From contig NW_002060945.1 in the NCBI RefSeq assembly GCF_000150275.1, forward strand, positions 8,639,650 to 8,703,649: 64,000 nucleotides of DNA. The letters run 5' to 3'. The translations under genes and the position numbers were made by a program. Source of the stretch: Trichoplax adhaerens (taxonomy: Eukaryota; Placozoa; Uniplacotomia; Trichoplacea; Trichoplacidae). A model generated the notes under the pieces. The model was not told the origin of the DNA and made no database searches. It was given only the letters and a program-made list of their open reading frames with translations. Of the stretch, positions 12,857 to 24,231 are shown piece by piece. Numbering within the stretch: position 1 is the stretch's first letter; every line of letters begins with the position of its first letter.

Positions 12857-15574
12857 CTAATCCATTCGCGCCTTTAGGATTTTTTCAGTTACCTTATCCT
12901 TTTCGCTAGATGTTCAATGGTTATAAATTGATACACATTAATAAAATCATATCTCCATTTTCAGCAAAGATACCCTCCTAAACTACAAATACTATAATAA
13001 TATAGCCTACTTCATAAATATACAACATGCGTTTTTATAAATATCTGAGAGTACCAAAAATTTGAACACGCATTCAAATAGAATTGTACTATAACATAGC
13101 CTAAACTGTTATTTATATCAAGCATATGCCACAGGGTATCAATATCCATTTAAAAATGCAGAATTATACATAGTACTTTGAGGCTATGTCTGGAGTACCT
13201 AGCACAATTCTAAACCGAATACTGTAGAAACTACTACTTGTGTGAGGCACCTTTCCGCTCTAAATGCCTTGTATAAACCAACGACGTAATTCAACTATAC
13301 TATCTCTTCAAACAGAAGCCGGTACGATGAACAATGTTATTCACTTCCAAATAAATCATTGTACATTTAATTAATGTAACTAGTATAACGTTTGCTCAAA
13401 TACGCAGCGGTAAGAAGCTACTGTTTCAGAGATACGATAAAATCTTAGATAAAGATTATAGATGTATATATACTGGACAATGCAGTATGTCTACCATTTC
13501 CGTATACAGTCTCTAAAAATGGTCCAAACGAGGTATTTACACTTACATGACATAAACTATTCCACCCCATCCGCTAACACAATCACGATCGACCGCATTA
13601 AGTAGAGCTTGGGAAATTGATTCAAATAAATCATCTGCTTCCTAATAACGTAAGCATAAAAGTTTACATTAATACGCACTGCTAAACATCAGTAACTTTG
13701 CTCCTGGATTGCAACACCAACTAAACTCGTACAACTTACTAAGTCAGGTTCCCATAATGATTCACACATTCCATACAATTGTTCCGATGCGGTACCACTG
13801 ACAACAAAATCTTCGGTAATCATAGGACAGCCAATTAAATCGAGTGATCCTACGAAAGGTTTTGCATTTTTATCCAAACCAGCAATAACAGGCTCTACGA
13901 AGTAAGGTCCAAACCTACAAAAGTATCAAATAAGCATGACTTACAGATATTCTCACTTGATATTAGCAATGCCGTAGCTTGTAAGAATATTCAATACACT
14001 ATATACCCTTTGAGAATGACAAAAGCAGAATACAGTGTAACTGTGCATTATTACCTTTTTTCATACAAGAGACTTGAGACCAAGCTCATAAAGGTTTCCG
14101 GCTTCATTTCTCGATTTTCACGTAGCATATACATATTTAATCTAAATTTTAACTTATTGGATCTAAAATACAGCAAAAATATCGGACGGTTACAACAGCT
14201 CCAAAGTGCACCCGCTTGTAATAAAATGAGTTGCATCATAATGAATCAGCAAAAATTTTGGATGGAATAATTTACTCCGAAACTAGCACTTTTTCGCCAT
14301 GATGACTAAAAAATTGTTATTATCAAGTCTACTGGAACACACAATCTATAAATATATGCGATTGGAGTGCATGACGACTGATGTCGTGTAGTGTATATCA
14401 GGTGCTAACTACAACATTAGCACGAGTGATTCGATGCGTGTACCGTAGGTATCAACTTACACAGTAGTAACATCTGTAGCTAAACCAGAAAAACCAATAT
14501 AAAGATGATCGCTCATTCCATAGATCCTTTGAAATTCATGTCCTATAGTCTGGGCTTGTATACCAAATCTTCTATCGGCCGCGATGGCAACACAATTTTT
14601 TCCAGTCATGGCGCAAATTGCAGAGCCATTGTATTCGAATATAGACTATACCGTAATTAATGCAGAAATTTTAAGTCAAATTTTCAATCAGTAATGCGAA
14701 ACTATGTTCTAATCATGCCTTTTGAATATCAAGGTGTACTTTCGTCGCACGCTGTAATAAAACGATAGCGAGCAATCGCTAGCAAGCAGTACCGCGCGCG
14801 AAGAGACCGAGATATCATTCATTTGTACATGTAATCTTTATAATACAACATTGCTAAAAGTCTACTGTACGCGTACAGCAGACAATGACTTTTTGATTTT
14901 ATTACTAAATAAATTGGCTACATAACTAATCGTTTATACAGCTGTAGTTATAATTTTACTGTAATTCATCAGACAACATTGTGGATCCAAAATTCGCAAT
15001 TCTATACGAACTGTACACTGTCTAAGAAGAAGTAGCAACGGAGTACTAGTAACAGTGCGTATCTATTACTATTTTCGATTATCATTGTAGCTTAGGGGAA
15101 TGCTGCAAGGCGGATTTAGGATCATCAATGATGATAAAGTCAATCTATGCTGTGTATTTCAAGCCTAAAGTATCGATTGCAGACGTACTTTAACCCAGTA
15201 CTGTACTACAGTTTTAAAAAGAAGGATGCAGTCATTCACTAGATGAGCTATACCACTACTAGAGAATGGATAGAATAGTTAAGTCATAGGATAATTCATA
15301 TTGTACATTACTTCAAGTCCTTCGCTAATCACATAAAGTGGTCATTACTTCATACTTGGCAAGTGGACAATAGTACAATATAATAAGGGAATAGTTCATA
15401 TTGAAAAACGTCTATATAGTAGTTAGTTTCGAGCGCAAGTAGTCATTCGAGAATGACGGTAGTACATTGCCAACTTTTACAGCTATTTTGTATACGATCG
15501 TTGATGATAATTGAACCCAATTTGGGGAAGCAATAACTTTGGAAATTGGCCTAATTTATCGTTATCCTTACCAT
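12857..15574 (-). CDS. PSMB3: Proteasome subunit beta type-3 (20S core beta-3)
   Basis: Exons in transcript order are 15574-15572 (the ATG alone), 14645-14461, 14162-14055, 13914-13740, 13641-13547 and 12905-12857. Together they encode 204 residues, against 205 in human. Phases agree at every junction. The protein starts [19 protein letters not shown], continues through [13 protein letters not shown] and [12 protein letters not shown], then [19 protein letters not shown], and ends [14 protein letters not shown]; each block is a clear beta-3 match. Beta-3 is a structural, non-catalytic member of the inner beta ring: there is no propeptide or active-site Thr1, as is normal for this subunit. The start codon is placed at 15574 because the first long exon opens directly at TCT-ATA with no Met, and ATG at 15574 is followed at once by a strong donor GTAAGG. 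That first exon is inferred; the rest is secure. Confidence 0.94.
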
Positions 15575-15857
15575 TTTTAGCTTTAATATTTGTATAATGA
15601 GCCCTACAGAATGGGATTCTCCTTAATTTTACAATTGATTCCTTCGGATGGCCAGTAGAGAACCTGGATATATTGGTGGATGTCTTTCAGCTCGACAATT
15701 AGTCAGCAACTCCTTTACAGTCGATTGCTTTTATGAGATGAAATGTCTGGATAATGTGCAGTCCAGTACGGAGGCTTCAGCAGTTGTCTCCCTATAGCAA
15801 GAATACTGTAGTATGGTAACCTATCAAACTGTCGAGACGCTGGAAGAGTCTGTACGT

Positions 15858-16675
15858 CTGTAGTCTGATGCTTCGTTGGTCTTTTCTTTGTGTACAGTGT
15901 ACAGTACGCGTACAAGTGGTTGTTCCCAGTATTGTACTGTACTGTACACTGTACAGTACAGTACACTGTCTCCATGATTCCGTCATTCCGTCATTCGCTC
16001 TTTGTTTCACTTTTTGCGAGAGTCTGTATGTCTGTACGTCTGTAGTCTGGTGCTCCCGTTGATCTTTTCTTTTTGTACAGTACGCTTGCAAGTGGTTGTT
16101 CCCAGTACTGTACACTGTACACTGTACACTATCTCCATGATTCGTCGTCATTCGCTCTTTGTTTCACTTTTTGCGAGAGTCTTGCGTCTGTACGTCTGTA
16201 TTCTGATGCATCCATTGGTCTTTTCTTTCTGTACAGTACAGTGTACAGTACGCGTACAAGTGGTTGTTCCCAGTACTGTACACTGTACACTATCTCCATG
16301 ATTCGTCCGTCATTCGCTCTTTGTTTCACTTTTTGTGAGAGTCTGTACGTCTGTATGTCTGTACGTCTGTAGTCTGGTGCTTCGTTGGTCTTTTCTTTCT
16401 GTACAGTACGCATGCAAGTGGTTGTTCCCAGTACTGTACACTGTACACTATCTCCATGATTCGTCCGTCATTGAGTGACTAGACCTGACGTCATTCGCTC
16501 TTTGTTTCACTTTTTGTGAGAGTCCATACGTCTGTACGTCTGTAGTCTGGTGCTTCGTTGGTCTTTTCTTTCTGTACAGTACAGTACGCATGCAAGTGGT
16601 TGTTCCCAGTACTGTACACTGTACACTATCTCCATGATTTGTCCTCATTCGCTCTTTGTTTCACTTTTTCAGAAA
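15858..16675. repeat. Five-copy tandem repeat, unit about 158-178 bp
   Basis: The anchor GTGGTTGTTCCCAGTA recurs at 15916, 16092, 16260, 16418 and 16596, giving unit lengths of 176, 168, 158 and 178. Each unit carries the palindromic GTACAGTAC core, a CATTCGCTCTTTGTTTCAC block, a pyrimidine-rich GTCTTTTCTTT block and a run of GTACGTCTGTA motifs. Copies differ by small indels and point changes. The open frames through it on both strands are by-products of the repeat. It lies about 280 bases 5' of the PSMB3 start codon. Confidence 0.95.
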
Positions 16676-16748
16676 TGACTCAGTCATGGTTCAATACGTT
16701 GGACATTTTCTCTTAGTATTCTGTCTCGTGAGTTGCACCAAATGCGCT

Positions 16749-16960
16749 ACAGTACTGTACAAGTGTACAGTACCAATCCGTACTTTTCCCTTTACAGTAC
16801 AGTACTGTACAATATTGTACTGTAAAATCGCCTTCAATCCACATTCCACATGAAGCCTTTCACTAGTAATAATAATAATAATAATAATAATATTTTTACT
16901 GCTGGAGTGATACCAGTATATACAGTATACTGTACTGTACAGTATGTCAGATACAGTATG
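16749..16960. repeat. Palindromic TACTGTAC cluster with (AAT)n microsatellite
   Basis: Dense TACAGTACTGTAC-type motifs at 16749-16825 and 16920-16960 flank an (AAT)n tract at 16868-16892. The cluster continues the repeat-rich block that begins at 15858. Confidence 0.85.
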
Positions 16961-18962
16961 TAGAGTATAGTAATATAAGCGTCTAAAAAAAATAACTGTA
17001 CTTAGTAAGTAGGCAATCGACCCAAGGTCCAAACACCCTTGAATTCGAGATTCACAAAGTTTATTTTATTAATAATTATAAATTACCATTGGATTGCTCA
17101 TCTTCTTGCAATAACCAAATAAATGAACGTTAACCACATTAGGAAGTTGTATCAATTACGATATCGAAATTGAATATTGCCAATAAATCACTCCGATAAA
17201 ATCAAATAATCGATATTGTTGATACAGTACAGAATTGTAACTGGTCCCGCGATTATGATGCGCAGTATATCTGACATCTCCATATTTCATCATTGACTTA
17301 TTTGTTGAGGTTAGCTTTTGCTGTAAGTGCATCCATGTTCGGTCCAATAATTAATTGATATTGTATATGGTAAGGCAATATTCAGCCTTGAATGTTAAAG
17401 CTATATCAATGAGTATGGAAACGAGCCAATCATAGGTGGAGTCAAGTGTGACAGAGAGTCCGTTTCTAACCCAGCTTAACAACTCCCTTCGGTCGAATAA
17501 TTACAAAGTATGTGTTGGGAATTTTCAACTCAAGTCATCAAAGGAAATTGATCTCAGCTTTTTTTCTGTTAAACTAGAAATCTGCCAGATACAAGTCACA
17601 AAATTTATAAAATCAAACCTGACTTTGCCTGACAGCACGCACCAACGCTCACCAGAGTCAGCGGGCTCAACCTAGTACTATACTGTACATTAAAATTACA
17701 ATCAATTTTCTTGCAGTTAGTCATGGTCGAGCTAAAGCTTTCACTACGCCTTCAATAAAATATCGTAGTGTGAAAGCCCTGACTGCCAGTATTTTAAAAT
17801 AATAATAACTTGTAATCTTGTCAATTATGGGCGAGTTGAAAATTTCACTACGCTTTCGTACACAAATATTATAGCACTATTACTATATAAGACAGTCAAA
17901 GTCTTCATTGTCAATCTATTTTGGAAGGAAATCAATATCACATTTACAATGATTTCACCTTTGCAACCTAATCTACAAGACTGTACATCTATCGCATATA
18001 GACTACTACGGTCAATCAAAATTGGGTTAGTGGTAGCTAAGCCGACTAACTATACGTAATATACTAGTAGGACGATATCCTTTCGTGATATATCGTATTA
18101 AATTAATGTATTATTAGGATATACCGTCAATTTTTAAATACAATTTAATCCACAATCTGCTCAATTTCTGAAAGCACAACTTGATGAGATATACTAGGTC
18201 AGGGAGTGCTAAAAAGAAAACTGGACAAATTCCGTCTTCTCTTTTTCAAAACTATTGTATTACCTATCATCAATAGCTCTCTAGCTATGTATCTGAGAGC
18301 GACTCCGAGATCATATCAAAGTCTAATCTCGATACATATTGAACTATTCTATCACTCTGATATATCACATTCGTAAGCATAGCAACAGTATACATATTTT
18401 ACTGTCAATTTCTGAATTCTTAACAAGCATAGACACGTTCAATACACTCAAGAAGTCCTTCCCTTTTATTTTATCATAACCCGCATAGCATTCCGATTAT
18501 TCACAACGTAAATAAGATATATAGTAAATTATTGTATTCATTCTATACAAGACTAGCGCGAAATCATGACTATAGTACCACGAAAATTGGACGAATAAAA
18601 AAAGGAGGTGAATGTTATCTCCCCGGCAAGGCATTCAAATAAACAACATCACCGCCAATGCTGAATAACTAACTACCATTTAATTAATCATAATTACTAC
18701 AATTAATGATTCTATATCTAAAATTATGCATCATTTTATTTCATATTATTGTCTTTATTACAAGAGTATAATAACAACATTTTCAAACTGTAATTGCTAC
18801 TAGTTTACGCAAGCAAGTCAGTCATGAAGTTTAAACTCATAAAGTTCAGCCAATTTGTTCTCTACTTTTTTTAATTTTACACTTCGTTACTTTTAGATTA
18901 AGCCTTAAATAAAACCCTGTTTCAAAAATGAAATCACTGTATATTATAATATTTTTACTAGT
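16961..18962. other. Intergenic stretch, no gene seen
   Basis: AT-rich. A 79-codon plus-strand open frame (17436-17675) and a 64-codon minus-strand frame (18019-17825) show no recognisable motif. The last few hundred bases probably hold the 3' untranslated region of the F-box/ankyrin gene that ends at 18963. Confidence 0.45.
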
Positions 18963-20936
18963 TTATATCATTAAATCATTATCTGTATTAACTATACCGT
19001 AACTGTCTAAGTCGAAATTTTCTGGTGGACTCGCGCCCGCTTGCAATAACAGATAGATCCACCTAACCTTCTTATGCTCGATAGCAATTTTTAAGGGTGT
19101 ATGACCAGATTGATCCACTTGATTGATATCGGCGTCATATTTAATAAGTAAGGATAAAAAGCACCCAATGATATCATCAAAACGATGCTGTAATTCTGCT
19201 TTTCTATACACTTGATGGATGTTGCCTTCTATTAGCCACATAATAATTGATTTTTGCTGACTTGCCCTTTCATCATTGGGATTAGCACCAGCTTTGAGTA
19301 AAAGCAATAGACATTGATAAAGATTAGTTGAATTAGCTACCCGCTGAGCATTGAACGTCTTGCTCTTCACTTTGTCTTTTAATGATTTGACAAAATTACG
19401 ATAACGGTTATAACGTGATTTTAAAAATGGCATATTTTTACATAGCATCATTGGATTATATAAGTTGCGCTTAATTAAGAGGTATAAAGCAGTAAACGAT
19501 CCGTGAACATCACTACTTCCACCAATGATATCAGGTAATGCGCCAAAATTAAGTAATAACTTCATGCAGCCAAGATGTGCGCTATCGGATGCTAAATGCA
19601 ATGGTGTTGTTTGTAGAATATTATTAGAATCATGAATTTGATTAAAATAGCAATACATAAAACCGTGCGATAATAGCGTAACGCGTTGCTTGGATAACTT
19701 GTTGATATCAGCACCTAACGATAATAATGTACGAATACTTTCTGTATCGCCGCCAACTGTTGCAGCATGTAATGGCGGATATTGGCTAAAATTAACATCG
19801 GCACCATAACGTACCAGCATACGTATACCATCGACAAAATTATACCGTGATGCATAAGATAATGAATAGCGTTCTAGCGTTGTTTGATCATCAGGATGAG
19901 TAATCGGTATAGTAACATCAATATTAAATTCAAGCAGAACTAGTAAGCTCTCGAACTGATTGGCCCGCAATGTGACCATAAGAGCAGAATAATTGTGTCC
20001 ATCATATTGGCATATACTCTCCGTTGCAGCACCAGAATGAAGTAATAGACGCGTTACATCTTGATAACCAAGTAAAATTGACCAGAACAACGGAGTGCAA
20101 TTATAATCATCGAGCGTATTAACATCACTCATTTCTATTAATCTAGCAAGAGCTGTACCATCTTGTTTAATTACTGCTGCATGCAATTCAGGTAATTGGA
20201 ATGACTGAAATAGCATATTTAAAATATTCAAACCATTGATACGTTCATCATCGATAAAAATAGCAAAATATAATATAGGCATAAAGGAATGATCTAACCA
20301 GTTATCATCATTATCATGTTGTGAGAGCGCTAATGTACTATTAGCAGCGAAATGATATAAAATCATACGAGCAAAGTCGTTGTTGCCTCTTTTAATAGCC
20401 ACAAAAATTGGATTTTTTAAGTAATCAAATTTATTTGTCATATTACATTCAATATTAGCACCATACTGGATTAAATGCTCACCCCATACTTCTAGATTTT
20501 TACGCGCTGCTGTCATTAAACAACGATTAAATAATTCCTTATTTAAGCGCTGATTAACTAACCAACGTTGAATAAAACGCTTATAAGATGGATAACGTAG
20601 TGAACCCATTAAACGTTTATTGCTTATTTCTTGGCTCTCTTTAGATTGATATGCTGATAACGTTGTTGTACCGCAATCTTTATCGCCCAAAAAATGCCTA
20701 ATATAATACTGAATATAATTTTCACCAACCTGCAATCTAGGATTACGTGTTAATTCTTGATATATTTTAAATTGCCATAACTTATCAGTTTGATTGGTAA
20801 TAAAATTTCTAAAATATCGACATGTTAAGGACAAATTAATCAATTCGTAACCAGTTAAGTAACTACATATCAAGGAAATTGTGTTTTGTGGCAGATTCGA
20901 TAAATAGTCTTTCTGATTACGTATTAAACGCGGCAT
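18963..20936 (-). CDS. F-box / ankyrin-repeat protein, intronless
   Basis: A single uninterrupted frame of 657 residues. Residues about 11-56 look like an F-box (LSNLPQNTISLICSYL, then LSLTCRYFRNF), the SKP1-docking motif of SCF ubiquitin ligases. Ankyrin repeats follow: NCTPLFWSILLGYQDVTRLL, YPPLHAATVGGDTESIRTLL, TPLHLASDSAHLGCMKLLL near the middle, and GHTPLKIAIEHKKVRWIYLL near the C-terminus. More degenerate repeats lie between them. The inferred role is substrate recognition for ubiquitylation through the ankyrin surface; the substrate is unknown. It has no introns, while its neighbours are cut into many small exons, which suggests retroposition or an expanded intron-poor family. The Met at 20936 directly precedes the F-box with no spare sequence, supporting that start. 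An alternative reading as an ASB-like (SOCS-box) protein is less likely because the box is N-terminal. Confidence 0.9.
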   Translation of the reverse strand: MPRLIRNQKDYLSNLPQNTISLICSYLTGYELINLSLTCRYFRNFITNQTDKLWQFKIYQELTRNPRLQVGENYIQYYIRHFLGDKDCGTTTLSAYQSKESQEISNKRLMGSLRYPSYKRFIQRWLVNQRLNKELFNRCLMTAARKNLEVWGEHLIQYGANIECNMTNKFDYLKNPIFVAIKRGNNDFARMILYHFAANSTLALSQHDNDDNWLDHSFMPILYFAIFIDDERINGLNILNMLFQSFQLPELHAAVIKQDGTALARLIEMSDVNTLDDYNCTPLFWSILLGYQDVTRLLLHSGAATESICQYDGHNYSALMVTLRANQFESLLVLLEFNIDVTIPITHPDDQTTLERYSLSYASRYNFVDGIRMLVRYGADVNFSQYPPLHAATVGGDTESIRTLLSLGADINKLSKQRVTLLSHGFMYCYFNQIHDSNNILQTTPLHLASDSAHLGCMKLLLNFGALPDIIGGSSDVHGSFTALYLLIKRNLYNPMMLCKNMPFLKSRYNRYRNFVKSLKDKVKSKTFNAQRVANSTNLYQCLLLLLKAGANPNDERASQQKSIIMWLIEGNIHQVYRKAELQHRFDDIIGCFLSLLIKYDADINQVDQSGHTPLKIAIEHKKVRWIYLLLQAGASPPENFDLDSYGIVNTDNDLMI

Positions 20937-23900
20937 TTTTCATTTGACTTGAAAGAGTTAAGGATAGCCTTAATTAAATGATTTTAGGAAAAATTCGCCT
21001 CAATTGATGAATCAACTCTTAAAAATATCTAAAACCAGAACGATAACAAATACATCATCGATAATTTTTCCGGCCATCACTGTATACACCATTAATTTTA
21101 TTTCTGTAATTTCATGAAAAAAAGCAGTATTTTAAAGCATAGCCTTTGTAATGAATTGATACCCTGGTTGCATAGCATAGTATTGATCCTGACTTCAAGA
21201 CCAACAATAACCCTAACTATAGTAACAGGACTATAGGGGGCTTCTATTCAGCCAGAATAAATCTTCACTTTATGCTATTGTCGCTATCAAACCACGATAA
21301 AGATCAATCAAATAATTATCATAACCTATACAATCTTATAATAACTTACATCAGGATCATAACAGTATACGACAAAATAAAAAAGCAACAACCAAATATC
21401 AGCACTTCTGTCTTTCATAATAAAACCAGACATTAACTAGACAATCCATGGAAACATAGTCAATAATCTTTCATAAGTTAATACAATTAGGCTCGATTCC
21501 ATGACAGTGCATCTAAACATAAAGTGCTTTCCGGCATAATTACATAACAGGGGGTATACGGCCTATAAAGTCATCGACAAAAATCCTGACTTACGATAAT
21601 GTCTACGTAATAGAGAATACGCATTACGGTCAACATGTTTATTTAATTTTTCATCCTTTTCACTTTAATTTTCTAAACATTCTAGCGCGTTTGGCAACTT
21701 ATTATCGCATCCTTAGAGTGAAAAACTTTGCCGGTGATCTGATTTTGATAATAATGGACTTGTTGTATAGAAACTTAGCTCAGAATTGCTGTCTAGATAT
21801 TATGTAAATTACTGTATAAGGTAACTTACCGCAGTAATTCGCTAGCACTATAAATTACAGCAGTAGATAGTTTATTGATTAATTTATATTTTTTGCCTTC
21901 AATTAAGTTCAAATGGTAATAGATTACAATTGCAGTAAGATATGGCTATCATGACAAATACAGTGCTCACATTTTTCCTAATCAAACTTGATAAGTGTTG
22001 CTTATCGTTATATTTCAACAACTACAGTTGTGTATTGCATCGTGTTTAATTTTTGAAAAAAGTTGGTACAGAAATTTTCCTTATCTAACAATAGTAATAG
22101 AAGTAGTAAATATATTATACTGATCAAATGAGATAAATATATAATTATCTGTAGGTGTCCGATAAAGAATTGTGATGATTACTACCGCTGTCAGTTGCAT
22201 ATCCTTATTTCAATCTAAGATGTGATTTTAATACTGCTAACAATCGTCTTTACTAACCGTCTTATTTATTATTTAATTACTAGCTCTTGGTCTTAATAAC
22301 AAAGATTATTTAATTGGCTATAATCAGCGTGAGTAAATCCGTATGATGACGTACTGTATTTATACTATATTTACTAATAGGATATTTATTGTTTAATAAC
22401 TGAGCCCATAATAGTAGTACTAATAGGCTTATTTTTGAAGGATAATTTCGTATAAACGCTAGCCGGTTGTCTTGATTTCAAGAATTGTGTCGAAATAATA
22501 TCAGTTGCCACCTATTCTCGAAATGGTTAGATGTAAAAGCTGTGACAACATTATTGATTTGCTCAGGTTGATTGAAAACTTTAAAACAAAGTCATTTAAT
22601 GATTAGGACTTGTCAATTCTGCAAATATGGATTAAAATATAGTATCTATTAAAACTAACACACTACATAAAAGAGTGCATAACATATGCATTATCAGTTT
22701 TTATATATAAATGTTGATTCTATATTATCAACACAACTGTAAAGTATCTATTAAAGGTTATAGATTGACGATAATTATCAACCTTTTATAATGGTATATT
22801 TTCAGTTAGTAGTATCTTCTTAAATACGAATTAAAGGTCTATTTGATTTCCTTTACGCCTGCTCTTTCTAAAACGTAATTTTCATAGAATCCAATGAGTT
22901 ATTTATGGTTAGACAATGATTATACTGTATATATACTATACGCTTCTGCGAATCTCAGCAATTATGATAGTTAAAAGGAAGAGATATCAATCGGCAGGCG
23001 CCCCCAAAACCTCGTATATTGATTTACGTCATCTTTAAATATGCAATATACGCATATTGGGTGTAAAAATTTGATTGCATCTGTAATCACAGTATACTAT
23101 AATTTTAATAACACAATTTTCTTTGGATGACCTGGATACGAATCATTCTGTACGATTACCAGTTACGCTTAAAAGAGATACTTTTGATATAATTTAAACG
23201 AGAAATAAAAAGTTGTAAGAACTGCTCTGACTGTTAGTAAAACAGAATAAACTGTTTTCGTAGTCATGTATCAAAACTTATCTATCAGGCTGCCAAGTAT
23301 TTATAGCCTTTTTGAAATATCTCTGAGACAGCATCTTAAATCTTAAAATGTATGAACTGGCATTATAATATCTCTGAAAGTCGTCAGATTCATTCAGTAT
23401 CATGCAATCATTGCACGGCCATAAATACCACAAGTTCTGCAATAGCATCCAATAAGTACTTGATTTTTTAAGTTACAAAAACTCGCAAAAAAATTATATT
23501 AGCACATGACAATTACTCAAGGATAAGAGGTCTGTGTTTATTATACAGCTTTGAAGACGAATGTCTTTTCTATTCCAACTATGAAATTTTAAATATTTTA
23601 CGTTATCATCATTACAGTACCAAGTATAACAAATAGTGCATATGTTAATTCAGAAACAGCAATAATCTAATAGATTATTATTACGCGACAAACTATGCAG
23701 AATATGAAACATTTTTATATCACCAATGATTGGTATACTATCCATACAAGTATGTGTCAGACGGCTTGATAGTATATCACGATATAACGAGAGAACATTT
23801 TATGAACATTTTTTGAAATTATTTTAAAAAAACAGTAAGTCATTAGATGCAAGTATTATCATTTAACGTCCGAGATAGATCAAAGCACAAACATTGTACG

Positions 23901-24231
23901 TAATTATCCGAATCACAGACATATGTATTGTACTGTTTTACTGTACAATTGTAATTAATTCATGGACTTCTTGGAAGTCGCTTATCATAGTTCCCAATAG
24001 AATTAACGATACAGTGCTTTGTTTACTAGTAAATTCTTTAATGGAAGCCGAACGAGAGAGAATTTAATATAGTAATTTAATGACTTTGACTGATAGGAGT
24101 AATTTTGAACTGCAAATGTAAAGGATTTCCCTACAATAACAACGAATAATAGACATCAAACAGTTGTACTAGGACTATTTCTTACAGTTTAATTATCTTC
24201 TTCTACACAAAGATACCAATATACGAATATA
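20937..24231. other. 3.3-kb gene-free AT-rich stretch
   Basis: No open frame long enough to call and no exon with recognisable similarity on either strand. It has few TACTGTAC motifs compared with other intergenic parts. It should contain the promoter of the F-box/ankyrin gene and the 3' end of PCGF1. Confidence 0.5.

Noticed and set aside
15715-16648. Several overlapping open frames of 60-120 codons on both strands
   Set aside because: They are by-products of the five-copy tandem repeat; every frame is repetitive and none resembles a protein.
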